A DNA stretch of 64,000 nucleotides from Anisakis pegreffii (taxonomy: Eukaryota > Nematoda > Chromadorea > Rhabditida > Anisakidae): positions 62,001 through 126,000 of the forward strand of contig JAPYMA010003028.1 in the NCBI GenBank assembly GCA_035041965.1, in the 5' to 3' direction. Below, in pieces: positions 1 to 12,426 of this stretch. The notes below the pieces were generated by a model, which saw only the letters and a program-made list of their open reading frames with translations, did not search any database and was not told the origin of the DNA. The translations under genes and the position numbers were made by a program. The number at the start of each line of letters is the position of its first letter. Within the stretch, counting starts at the first letter, position 1.

Positions 1-1053
1 TACATTCGCCATCAACAACTCTTGTCGATAGCAGTATTTTTGTTTTGAAAACACATTTTATCATTCATCAACTTCGAGAAAAAACCCGCACTTATTTAAG
101 CCATACGGCATCGCATATAATCATATGCGTTAGATATGATTAGCCGAAGCGATCAAAAGGAAACGGTGTTCAGTAACTCGACATAATTAGAGATGTCTTG
201 TGCTTTGATCAAATGATTGCGGCACGAACTGCCTTGTTATTATCGTTAAGAAATTTTGAGAAATTTCATGACGATGATGATAAAAACTAAATTTCAAAAA
301 CTAAAAAAGACGCAGGCAAAGATAGTCACTTTCATTTCCTTTCGCTGTTCGACTGAATGAAGCAAAGCAATTGAATTAAGCACTGAACTTTTATTGGACG
401 AGAATGCAAATCATGAGTTAAAACGGAACTCTTTCGTTTGAAAAAAAAAGAAGATAAAATGAAAATTGCGTTCTTGTGCTTGTGTTATAGGATATTTTAG
501 AAATCTGTGAGTTTGTATGAGAATTTGTCTAAGTCAAAACGGTAATCGTTTAATCCGGAACACTAATTTGAATCATTCTATCGATCAGCTCACTCAGCCT
601 TTTCAAAGTAAACTCGAAATCACGAGAATTTTAGTGGCAGTTAACTCGAACTGGATGCTAAGCAGAGAGATGATGTTGTAAGATGAATCGATTGTTGCAG
701 AAGCAGACAATCTGAGGAAATCCCTTAGCGATAATCAACAGATCATTAGGAGTATTCTCTCGCAGAGTTAGTTGACATTTTGGAAGTGCTGAGAGCAAGC
801 ACAAATGATACACACTAATAATTAACCTTTGCTGACAAGATTAATATTCGCCAGATTACCGACTCATTTCTGCAAAGACCAAGTCAATATTACTGCTTAA
901 TCACTGCTCTTGCAATGCTCTTTTACAGTGCTATCAGATTTTATTTTCAGTTGTTTCATAACTTGTAAACCAGGCTAATTGCACCGAATCAAAACGGTTA
1001 TCGAGCTGAATGTCATAAAGCCATTGTATTATAAAGTGATATAAACGTTTCAC
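1..1053. other. AT-rich DNA, probably intronic
   Basis: No exon could be placed here. It is probably intron of, or sequence downstream of, the minus-strand gene whose 5' exons lie just to the right. Confidence 0.3.
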
Positions 1054-1787
1054 CTCGTTTCGGGCATAAGTTTCGGAGGTGAAGAGGAAATGGCACGCGA
1101 GATCTCTTTGGAATACTGTAGCACGGTGGTTCGACCAATCGGAGGCGTTTGTTCAGCGCAAGTGAGCAACGGTGATCCCATCGAATTGAAATTGTTAAAA
1201 AAATGATCCTAAAAATTTTCGAATGCATATTTTTTGATGAGCGCTTGCTCAGGATAGTGAATTCATTCATGCAATGAACAGCCAGGGTAAGGTTCAAGAA
1301 GATGGATGATATTCTGGGTCGTTGTCTCTAATCCTTTGCTACATCCGAAGGTCTTTTGGAAGGCTGCTTATCGCGCTAAAGGACTGCCATTGTAGTCTGC
1401 ATTAATGAGATTTAGCTTATATTTAATGATAACTGTTGGCTGCTAACACATAACTAAGTTCGAAATGTGTTGTTTTGATTCAAAATTAAGTAAAACATCG
1501 GTGATACAATTCACTGATAGAAGAATGCATGAAACCTGCTGGAATTGTGTATTTTGTTGATAGTGATTAGCGAAGTTATGTGCGAAGTTGTGGCCGAGAT
1601 TGGTGAATAGCGATGGGTCGTAGTCGTTGAAAAAGCCCATATTGTCCAAGAATGGCCCACGAGCAGTTTCGAGCAGCGGAGTTCGCATATGCGAGGTAGG
1701 ATCACGAAGTAAGGTGGCTCGATCGATAAAGGCGGCCGGTCGTTCAAAACCTTGATGCCATACGTCACCAATCCCACGGTTATCCAT
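1054..1787 (-). CDS. unrecognised gene, 5' exons (incomplete)
   Basis: Two exons are supported on the minus strand. Exon 1 (1787-1536, 84 codons) starts at an ATG 9 nt after an acceptor-like TTTAG and ends CAG before a GT donor. Exon 2 (1208-1054) follows a TTTTTAG acceptor in the matching phase and ends in phase 2 before GTGAAA. The predicted start is rich in N, F and H (for example GHNFAHNFANHYQQ), and exon 2 contains SPPKLMPETR. No signal peptide or membrane segment is visible, so a cytoplasmic or nuclear protein is likely. I do not recognise the family. The remaining exons are presumably at 1-1050 or beyond the left edge, but none could be placed with confidence. Codon use is clearly less AT-rich than the surrounding DNA, which is the main argument that it is real. 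Confidence 0.5.
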
Positions 1788-2989
1788 TTGTGTGGCTAAA
1801 TTTGCTCGAACAAAATTGACGATGTGACTTCAGAATCACTAAACGAAAAATGCGATTCATTTTCAAACCAACGATAGAATCGAAAAGTTAAATTATCGTT
1901 GAAGTTGTTAGACCAGCTGGAATTTTCAGATGGTTTCAATTCACACGCATTCAATTCACCAGTCATGTTCTAACAAGACAATATTTTTTAACAACTGCAT
2001 CTGAACATAAGTTTTTGAGGAAACTTCATAACATATGCAACTCGCACATCTGATGTGTTGTGTATCACCTACGAACTTCATGTAATATTCAGCAACAACA
2101 GCATGTTCTTGGAAAATGGTTTGTAATTATTGCTCACTGGCCTCGTAGCGGTCTAGGGTTCCACTTAACGAAAATCTCGATAGAAAAATATCACTTCAAA
2201 CAGTCTATTTGATCAAATATAATCTTGATCAGTAGTATCTCATAGCGACTCTAGTGATCTTGAAAAGTATTAGGTAGGGATAATCTATAACAATTACAAA
2301 TGTCCCCATTATATACCCTCCAAAGCCAGGAACATTGTCGGAGCATTCAGTCATCAAGCAAAAAACCTACATACTGAATGAAATCTCGAATGATTTTCAC
2401 AAATTTTCTCAAATCGTCTGAATAATAGAGACTGAGATATCGCGATATGAATAACGCGTTTCACTGCTAACGATTCACATAATCAGAGTGATGCAAAGAA
2501 TGAAGTATGAAAACCGTATAAGATCCAGCTTTAACTTCCATCTATTGCATAGATCCATTGTTATTTGCATGTTCGAAGCTATCGCATATGAAGCAGGAAA
2601 TACGATGTAAGAAGGCCAAGCCGCTCATACTACTAGCGTGAAACTCTCACGCGATGAACTTTTTATTCCATAATGTTCAACGTATTCGCGCAACTTCATC
2701 AATTGCCATAACAAATACACACACACAAATAAGGAAGTTCAACGAAAATAAATATTACATTAGCGCTTGTTAGCGTGATCAAAACTCCAATCTGACATTT
2801 ACACCTAGTATTATCGGGAAACACTCAAACAAACGCATACATACATACGCATTTGTGACAGCAAGAGTATGGACCACGATCGCACCGGCAATGTTATCGA
2901 GAGTGGAATGCTAGCTCAATCTCATAATTACTCACTTAATCATGAAAGAGATGTTGAAATTTTATCAGTGATAATGGATCTGTTAACAA

Positions 2990-3180
2990 AGTCTATTAAT
3001 GATAATAACAATAGAATGATAATAACAATACAGTGAACACAATATGTTTCCAACAATAAGGGCAATGAACGACCATTACTAACAATAATATCAGCTGTAA
3101 ATATTCATGGGTGTAATAATAATAATGATGATTATAAGGCAGAATAGCAGCTGATAATACCTATGATAATAAGTTCGTAC
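2990..3180. repeat. low-complexity AAT/ATG-rich tract
   Basis: Irregular runs of AATAATAACAATA and GATAATA units. A similar tract lies at 9.19-9.39 kb. No coding signal. Confidence 0.6.
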
Positions 3181-5283
3181 GCTGATGTCAAGAGGAACGA
3201 ACCATTTGACTTTATTACCCTAGCCCACCATCATTGAATATCCAGTCCGGCTATCCACATCATGTAGGAATGTGCCTATCATAGAAAATTCCATGAATCC
3301 GAGATATTTTTGAACTGAATCGTTGTTATTATCCACGTTCAATCATTCACTTGATTCAGTGTCGTGGGAGGGAATCGTTATGTGAGATAATATTTATGTT
3401 TTCATGCATTTTCACTAAAAATTAAAGCTATTTCACTGGTTCGATTTATAACAAAGTGCACTTCAAAAAAAGTAAAATTTTCTCATTATTTCTTGTATAT
3501 ATTCATTCACCTTGAGATAATTACTCGCTTAGAGTTTCAGCTGCCCAAATGCTTCGATTGTGAATGTTGTGGTTAGAAGAAAAATAAAGTGTCGTAACAC
3601 AACAATATTATCAGCTATTGTAGAGAACATGACCTGATTCCTCGGTAAAAGCAAATGAGAAGAAACCGAAGAAATCGATCTAGTACACAAAGACAATGAA
3701 TTTATTAGTTTACCACCGTAGGATTATCATTGTCTTGATTGAAAATGATACATAATCAGTGTGCTTTGGATTAATTGAGAGAATTTTAAGTGCGTTTCCA
3801 CTGATATTTTCGGCTATACGTACGCACTGAAAGAGTCCATGAAAACGTGATAATCACGCGTTGAATCACCGTGGATGACAGCAGTGGATAATGACTTTTT
3901 TGGATTATATCTTATAGGATTTACACGAAGATTTTAATATGCACAAGTATCAGATGCTCAAAACCGATAACTTCTGTTGATCTATAATCTACAATGAATT
4001 GATAGACTAATTCAGTTATTTGAATCATCGATTCCGACTGCTGGTTTCAATGTGAAAATTGCCACGTGATATGACTGGCTCATTATGATATCTTCAGGTT
4101 TTGGCGTGACAACGAGTGACTATGCCGAAACAACATCGAAACGTTCAACACAACACTATCTCGATAGAGGCTCATTGATTTTTTTTTGCTTCACTAGGTT
4201 AGCTCGGCATAACATGAGTATGCAAAAAACAGTGACGTTTCCTGACGTTTTCTACTAGAAGTTGCATGCATACATCCGTGAAAAGTATCACGGCTGTGTT
4301 ATCGGACATCATTGTGATCGTATCAGCCGTAGTGGATGACATGACAAAAGATTCAATTGATCCAGATAATGAAACATGATAATGATCAGGTGTATACGTA
4401 CAAATTCGGTGCAGTCAAGAAACACCCATTTAGTGCTAAGTTATGCGTTTCATCGGGATTCGGTTCGATCGCTCATTCCATAGAATAACAACTCATGATT
4501 GTAAGCAAGAACAGAGAAAAAAGCAAATTCCGAGCCGAACCATGGATACAGCACAAGTAATACGAACGAACGCATATCACCTAGTATCACGTGCATGGAC
4601 TGGACACTGATAGATCATGAGTGCACATGGTTGATTAATTTCAAAAGCGATGAGATCTCGTCGTTATCTGTCGTCTGTTTGTGTGCACCTATGTGAATGA
4701 TGTCCATGAAAATGCTGAGCAATTCATTTGAAGAAGCGAACATAACAATTACACCCGTACATATTAAACACAAATGAAGTGTAATGTAAAATCTGGATAT
4801 GGATGCGAGCTGCTACTGCTTCTGCTCAGTTCTGAATTGACAAGCTAACAGCAGCTCTTATTATACGATTATTTCATAACAAGCAATACCTTATAATGAT
4901 CGATCAACCGACCGATCGACCTTCGGTCTGCTGTCGATCTCTTCATTTATCGCATCGCATATAAATGCACCTCTAAATTTCATAATAATAGCCACTCATT
5001 TGAAAGCGCTTAATTAGAAATTAATCGTTGCATTGAAGCTCATATAGGACGAATGTAGGTGTGAAACATGCATTGCATATCGCTGACATTATATGCGTAG
5101 CCATCGGATTCATATGTGAACACAGTGATTTTCGAATGTATCCAGAAATATGTTCGATTGCATGCAATTTTTTTGAAACCTGTAAATGACGGTCGGCGGA
5201 GTCAATTATTAAAAAACCCAAAATTTTAATTAGCGAATTAAGCAAACTCTTCCATTCATAGTTCATCTTCTCTATTTATAGTT

Positions 5284-5455
5284 TAGTGATGGCATTCGAC
5301 CGACGTTTTCCCAGAAATGTTCGTCAAAAAATCAGTTGGATTTACGACATTCAGAACCCCCGGAGCAATTTTTCAGCGCGATCGGACTTCCGAACGTGGG
5401 AGATTCGGTTGCATTCCGACCAAACTAATAAAATTTCGTTTTGTTGCCATCACTA
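5284..5455. mobile_element. candidate 172-bp MITE-like element
   Basis: The stretch begins TAGTGATGGCA and ends TGCCATCACTA, an 11-bp perfect terminal inverted repeat. A 57-codon frame runs through it on the plus strand but has no splice or homology support. No clear target-site duplication was seen, and no second copy was found in the window. Confidence 0.35.
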
Positions 5456-8070
5456 CTAAGGTGGAATGTTCTTGAACAATGGCCCCGTATAGAAGGAAGA
5501 AATTGCGGAGTTAATCTTTAAAGCTGTACATATGAAAAGGTGTGATGTGGGTGAGTTGCATTCAGAACGTGAAACATTGAGTCGAGAACCTGATGAGAGT
5601 TTATGAAGATCTTTCAGAAACCCTAGTGCCGTATCTGTTAGACGCTATCCTAAGTTATCGTTTCATGGTATCATTTCCTCTAGCATCAGTATTCGTTTTA
5701 GTGCAAAACAACTGGACGCGTACAGATAGATTTCTTGCAGAATGCGAATTTTGACTATTTTGCGAAATATCAATCAAATCTTCACATCATTGTTATTTGC
5801 TTAGGTATGAACGTACATTAAAGAGATACTTAAAAGAATAAGCACACTGATAGATATTAGCCACCGAGAGTCTGCTATCAATTGGTTTTGAAGAAGACTG
5901 ACAGCAGGAATGAAACACTTCATTGAAGTTAGCAGTTAGTCGTTCCACCTATTTCCTCTTCTCACAAACAATAACTTCGAATCTATCAAACACTACTAAC
6001 TAGATACGACTAGGCACTGCACCGAGAAGTATTCCTAATTAAAATATTTTTCTCCACTCTTATGACTTTTTAAAAGTTAAGACTTGTCACACCTCTCTTT
6101 TGCTCACGATCCCAAAGGCTGGCTGACACGCGGGTATTTCCACTTTGAAGTGCTCTACTAATTGGCAAACTTAATGACGTCCGTTTGGTCTCAAGGGGTG
6201 CATAATCCAGCGTCGATTACGGTAGCTATGTATCCCGAGTTTGCATAGTTTTGTACTATGACCTGACCAGCTGCAATCTAATCACTTCTGATAGATCCCT
6301 TGAGATCTCATTTTAGACGACGTCTTCTTGAATGAGGACATCATTAGGACGGGTCAGTGCAACGAGAGAGACAACTACAGTATTTTGATGGCAACGATGG
6401 TGATATGAAATCTAAATTTTTATTACACTTTAATTTCAACCTACCTTGCAGTGTTTTGCTGGATTCGGTGATGTTTTATGCTATTGGATACTGAAGAATT
6501 TGTGAAAAGAATGAGAAAGAACATCTGAGCTGAGCCAAGAGACGTTTTTTTTGAGCATTGCACTGAACAGCGATATTATTCTTGAGCGGATACTTGTAAG
6601 CGAAGAATTTTCGTGTAAGAAAAATCATTACGAGATAAAATTTCCTCATTGGATTGTTTAGAAAAATTTCTTGCAGATCAAGGCCAGCCAGTCTCAGAAC
6701 GTGCTCTCATTCATTGAAGTGACTCTTGCTCTCATCGATAGAGATGCTCAAACCCATTGATAAAGATAGAGATCAATGTTTGTTCAATTGGTATGGAAGT
6801 GGGATTAACAGCTCGATAAGTTTTCATCTTAGCAAACTGATGAAAAGAATTCTTTGAAAATTGAGCAGCAACTCCGTGATGCGGAAACAAACTGAACTGG
6901 ATATGTAATGAGTGATCACTGTAAGATTTCTTAGGAAGGAACTATCTTTTCCCCACAGAGATTTTGTCTAAAGATATTTGCTTGTGTGTAATCATTGATA
7001 ATATCTGAAAAAAAACAAGTAATTCATTTCAGCAGTACACCACTTTGGAAAATATTTAATGATCACTTGAAAAAGTGGACCTAAGTGCAATGTTGGCGAA
7101 GAAATGGCGATTAGAGTAGTCGCTGAAGCAACATGAATACATCGGATGTGGATGCACAAGTATCCGATCTAAAAAAATAATAGGCACATAAATATGAAGA
7201 GGCATACAATTATCAACTTTTCGTGGTTAATGAAAATTGGCTGGAAATTTAGCAGATATCCATCTGATTGTAGATTTTAAAATGTTTCGATTAAATTAAA
7301 TTAAATTTTGGATTTAAAAATGATATTAACAAAATGAACTGAAAATCGCCTTGACATGGAGATGCAGGCATGTAGATGAAGAGAACACTAAGAAAATGAG
7401 CGATTGTGGTAGAATTCAGAACGGTGACCGAAAGGATGATTAGTGGAAATGCCGAAAGAAGGATTCTAAGGAGCTTTGGAAAAATTTTGGGTCTTTTATA
7501 CATCGATTTGCAACAACCAGGTAGGCATACATGGCTGCGTTGATGTATTCGGTAGAATTGAATAGAATCCGGACAAAATCGTTAAGCGACACATCAATGC
7601 GACAGCGAAAAGCTGTTGTTGAGATTGATCCCATTAAAGGATTAAAGATTGCTGGAGAAGAGTTTACAAAGTTCTTTTAATAATGCTGTGCACAGATTGT
7701 TACAGATTGTTTAATCTACTCAGCAATTGAAAGGAAATAAAATTTGCTGACTGTGAGATTATTCTGTGAAAAAAACATATGCATATGAAAGTTCCTTCGA
7801 GCACGTCAGCATCGTTGAATCATTTCCTGTGTTAGTGATGCACAAAAAATTATCTCATCACTTGCTGGTTTGTGTCGTATTCGAAGTTGGAGTTTGTTGA
7901 GGTGAAATGTGGTCAGACTTAGGCTATGGACGCAAAATTTAGATTTTTTAGATGGAAAGATGATCACCGAGAGAATAGCTGATCGTTCATTGATCATTGA
8001 TGATGATTACTTGATGACTACTTAATAATTGCTTAAAATGATTACTTGATGATTACTTTGTCAGCGTTGT

Positions 8071-8243
8071 TTATTTGGTGTAATCGAATAATTTCTTCAA
8101 GAATAGATATTTTCGAGTGATTACGATCAGTAAGCAACTGATAACAACCAAAGATTTCCATGCCATTTCACTCGCCGACTTGTCCGCAGATCCCAGAATG
8201 GCCGTCAATTTGAAGCTAAGCTGATCTGTTCGATTAATATTTG
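8071..8243 (-). CDS. candidate C-terminal exon of an unrecognised membrane protein
   Basis: On the minus strand an acceptor (TTTTTACAG) is followed by 57 codons ending in TAA. The frame has balanced codon use and contains GSADKSASEMAWKSL, then a hydrophobic run of about 16 residues, then a basic tail ending LKKLFDYTK. It would fit the last transmembrane segment and cytoplasmic tail of a membrane protein. I could not place the upstream exons, and the family is not recognised. It could be an isolated pseudo-exon. Confidence 0.25.
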
Positions 8244-9186
8244 CTGTAAAAATCGAAGAGTATTTGCTTTCATGAGTATGAAGACATGGACGATTGATTG
8301 TCTTTGTAATGCAGTATGCACATTAGAGTGATGGAACGTTCTTGTTGCTATGATTGCTTTATTTGATTTAGAGATTCTAATTGTTCAATAATCGCATTCG
8401 TATGAATTGATTGAGAGTTTCAACTGGAATCCAATCATGCCTGGAGTGCTGTTTGATGGGATCGGACCATTTCGTCTGCATGAAAATGATTTCCACTGCT
8501 CATAAACATGAATTTTTTGATCTATCTAGTGTTGTATAATCATATCATTAGCTTGAATACAGGGATTTTGTATACATTGATATTGCGTTATGGAGTGATT
8601 GATAGCTCATAAAGCAATATCAGTGAACAATTAGGGTTTTTCTTAGCATCACATGACTGTTATTGGCCAATTTTTTAAAAATCCGTTCAATATCGACAAA
8701 GCCATAAGATTATTCGTATTATTTCAGTGTTCATGGATGGATAAATCACCAAGGCCACACTTTGAATCCAATTATCTCTGCGTGAAAAAATGCTCGGCAA
8801 AAGCAGAGCATATTTTCCCATCAGAAATATTTTAATCACTTCAATTGATTTTTCCTCACTATTTACTCACTTATCCGTTCGTGCTATTTTGAGGGTGCTC
8901 ATGCGGAATCGAAGGCACTCGGTCGATCAGCCGTTATGCTTTTGCAGCCAACTGAAAATGGATAAAAATGGAAAATTACCGTACGCCAGCATTCGTGTTC
9001 GACTCATCCTTTGAGTTGATATATCTATACATAAAATTATCTTTACTCATGCTAACACACTCACTGTTCATTCATTATAATGATTTTTGATTTTCAAATA
9101 TCCATTGATTCTCAAAGCATGTAAATTATTCACAATATTCATCTATTTCCGATCGAATATTCACCTGCTTTCGGTCATTTGTAAAG

Positions 9187-9390
9187 TAATGATAATAGTT
9201 TACATATTGGTAATATTAAAAGTGATCATTATATCACTTGTGATAATAATAGTAACGCTACCAACGATAATAATGTTAGTGATTATAATGACATTCTAGA
9301 CTATAATACTGATAATAATGAGGTTAATAATAGTATCAATAATAATAGCAAGATTTGTAATATTGTTAACAGTAATGATAATAATTTCAC
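9187..9390. repeat. low-complexity GATAATAAT tract
   Basis: About 200 bp of irregular GATAATAATAGTAA units. They create spurious hydrophobic frames on both strands. Confidence 0.6.
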
Positions 9391-9821
9391 ACTGTTTTCT
9401 CCATACATTCATGTATACGCATATCAAAAGATATGCTAAAATCATGGTTGAAATATAATATGAGTATTAAAGAGGGTGAAGTGAAAGGTTGTCAAGGTAA
9501 CACAAACAAACTATTGTGTATTATTTGATGATGAGAATAATAGATTTCATACGGATTGTATGCATTTATGGAAAGGATTTAGCGTGAAACCACTCAGTGC
9601 ATGTGGTGATGAACTCTTGACAGCAAATTCAAAACATTGTCATATTTTCATCATAAATAGAACTCAATCGGCAAAATCGGAGAGTAACCATTGAATGATT
9701 CGAATTCGATTCTCATGAAAACAGCTGATTTCTCGCCTTAATATAGTTATTTGTGCGAATAACCGTATCAAGAATGAGAATACTTGGAAGAATGATGGTG
9801 CGAATGGTGCTGAGACTGATA

Positions 9822-9930
9822 AAAACAACAATGTTGTAATAAAGTAACAGAGTAAAGTAATTAGTAGTAATAAAGTAAGAGTAGTAAAGTAATTAAGATA
9901 GCAATAAACAATGGGAGTAATAGATAGAAA
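9822..9930. repeat. low-complexity GTAATAAAGTAA tract
   Basis: Imperfect repetition of GTAATAAAGTAA-like units. It is the source of a spurious hydrophobic minus-strand frame. Confidence 0.5.
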
Positions 9931-11229
9931 GTAAATGTTTGTAGTAATTAAAATACCAAAATCCATAATGGGGACGGAAGCAATAAAGATGATGGAAAGG
10001 ATTTCAGGGCAGATACAATGAGAGCAGATACAAAAGGATTTTAAGGCAGATACAACAGGATAAGTTCAAATAGCATTCAGTGATAATGCAATCTTGACAA
10101 TACGATTACGCATTATCCAAAAACAATCCATGTACATAAGCGTATTCATACGACGTGACTTGAATTATTCACGCAATAATGCCAATTATTTGTTTACATT
10201 AAACGGATTACAATGTTTGAAACACAACAAAGCATTGTAACATTGCACAAGATCACGCTATGCAATGCACTACTTGTATGCTTTATGAAATGTGCATGCT
10301 ACCGTTATTGTTGCCATCATTTAAATGGCTCTTATCATTACTATCATTAAAAAGGTAACAATAACAATCACGCTTACTCCTATATCATATTACTACTAGT
10401 GATACTATTAATCAGACAATAATCATTCTCATTTCATGCCAACTCGCTTTCTTGCATGAACCAATAACTTGTATTTGTTGTGCATGCAATGCATGGCAAA
10501 TTTGAAAAGATTATTAAAGAGTGCATCAATATTCAATGACGAAATTGGTGAATACAAATCATCATAATATAAGAAGCATGCCCGCATAAGCACAGTAACA
10601 GTTATCGTTAGATGGCTGATTGGAATTTCACGGGGTGTTCCACAACTGGTCAAAAACTGTGAATGGTCGATCAGTTTTGAACTGGCAATGAGTTTATCAA
10701 TGATATCTGGCCAGAATGTGCTGAATAATCTTTACAAGGCATACACACCAGCCATCTAGACAGGTCTGAAGCTTTGCTAGGAATTAGCGGATTGCTCAAT
10801 GAACTCAATTTCAGTGATAACGAGAATAACATGAACAAAGCATTCTGAGTATCGTATCAATGCTAATGTTCATGGAACATCCATACAACCAGTTTTAAAT
10901 CGCAACTTGCTCTACACTACTTAGCAACAAATTGAAATTCATATGCAAAAGTGCTTGATGCTTTTATTAATAACATTTCCTTTCAACTTCCTTATTCTGC
11001 AGTAATTGCTTCAGAATGCATTAAATTCTTGACGTCAGATGTCAGTTGTACTTTTGAATAGCTCCATTTCATTGAATCTGTAGTATTTCTTCTGGAAAAG
11101 GAGAGTTGCTATTGTAATCATATAATTTAGAGTTCAAGAAGAGCATCCGATGAATCATATGGGCAGATAAAGTGGATTAGGTTGACATCATAGCGTTGAC
11201 ACAAATTAGAAACGCATTGATAGCACATC

Positions 11230-11940
11230 TTGCGATGGATTTAATAAAACTGGATTAAGCTTAGATGCATATTGTTTGGTGTTAACAATGGAACGATGCG
11301 TTTCTATTATTAGCATTCAGATAGTGAGAAGATGGCCATTGTTATAATTCCTGAGTTGATTCATTATTGTTGTTAACATGTTATTGGAAGCCATTATAAC
11401 TGAATATCATCCGAAGGATGTTATTGAGTTGTCTGATAAAAGGTTCAGTGAAAGCGGAAGGCCATCGCTCAGTATTATGCAACTGAATGGAAATTCATGC
11501 ACATTTGCTTCAATTTAGATAAGATAAAGTGAGAATTTTTCACATTTAGCAGAATTTACCAAATATTCTCAGCTGCAAACAAACTTTTCCGACTGAAAAT
11601 AATAAACCTAATGAGATTCTGTCTAAGGAAAACGTAAATCTAGAAGGCGGCTGAGTTAACTGGTTCGATTACCTAAGATGCATGAGTGAAATGTACACAT
11701 AGCGCGATCTTTGAAGCTAGCTGTTTTTTACAGAACATATACAGCAATTGTGTGCAGCTTTGATCAACACCTTGATCGCGCATTGAATCCACAGTTCTAT
11801 GTAAGTATTTATCAATTCGGAATATCGCACCAAATATTAATCCCTATTTTCATTATCACTTCCAGTTCTCACATTTCAATCGCATAAAACAGCCGAAATC
11901 TGTGAAAAAATCAAACAATCTCACAGTATGTTTGCAGTAG
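11230..11940 (+). pseudogene. 7TM chemoreceptor-like fragments (probable decayed or partial gene)
   Basis: Three receptor-like pieces lie in order on the plus strand. Near 11.26-11.33 kb a frame reads YCLVLTMERCVSIIS, resembling the end of TM3 with an ER(C/Y) motif. At 11734-11803 a segment between TTTTTTACAG and GTAAGT encodes TYTAIVCSFDQHLDRALNPQFY, with the NPxxY-like motif of TM7. At 11866-11940, after CACTTCCAG, the frame continues in matching phase with a basic tail (FSHFNRIKQPKSVKK) to a TAG stop. The ~400 bp between the TM3-like and TM7-like parts is stop-rich and too short for TM4-6, so a broken gene is likelier than an intact one. The assignment rests on motifs only. Confidence 0.3.
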
Positions 11941-12426
11941 TCTGAAGAGGAGAACTCGACGGGTCGTCCAAAATGTATAAATATTTGCGCAGCTTCTGCA
12001 ACTTATCAAACTTATCCATAGAAACGTTCGATCACATAGCCCTCTCATTGTCTTTTGTTTTGTTGGCAATTAATTGCGATGTAATCACTTTCAAAATGTG
12101 ATGTCGATCGGTCAAAACAATCTCTATGAAACGAAATTGGTGTCCACAGTCGTTATTTGTCGTTTCGAATGTTTGGTTCACGGATTGAAAACAGCATCGA
12201 AGTGAATGACTAATGACGGAACTGTACTTGAGGAACACGAATGAAATATTGTAAAATAAACACGGTGTCAAATAGGTTTATTCAGCAGCAATGCAAATAG
12301 ATTACTCGATGAAAGTGATTGACATCTGAATCAATTGATCCGTAATAGTTCATTTGAGTAAACCAGTAAGTTCTCAGTGTGGCTCTTTCAAGACTTTGAG
12401 TATCAGTACCATCACGGAATATCGCA

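Larger units (their letters stand above)
1788..8070. other. gene-poor AT-rich stretch
   Basis: No convincing multi-exon gene was found. The open frames are short and have AT-driven composition. The stretch contains low-complexity ATA/ATG-rich DNA near 3 kb and a small inverted-repeat element at 5.28-5.46 kb. Cryptic hydrophobic frames on the minus strand around 7.3-7.6 kb are not backed by splice sites. Confidence 0.4.
8244..11190. other. gene-poor AT-rich stretch
   Basis: No supported gene. The open frames at 8.65-9.3 kb and 9.66-9.97 kb are explained by AT-rich low complexity. Low-complexity tracts lie at 9187-9390 and 9822-9930. Confidence 0.4.

Noticed and set aside
6060..6360. Moderately GC-rich stretch examined for a tRNA or small RNA gene
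   Set aside because: No cloverleaf with A/B-box spacing could be drawn.
7291..7634. Overlapping hydrophobic minus-strand frames resembling a receptor tail
   Set aside because: The two frames disagree, stops bound them, and no acceptor/donor pair in phase was found.
9087..9966. Hydrophobic frames on both strands
   Set aside because: They fall on AT-rich low-complexity tracts that translate as I/V/L-rich sequence.
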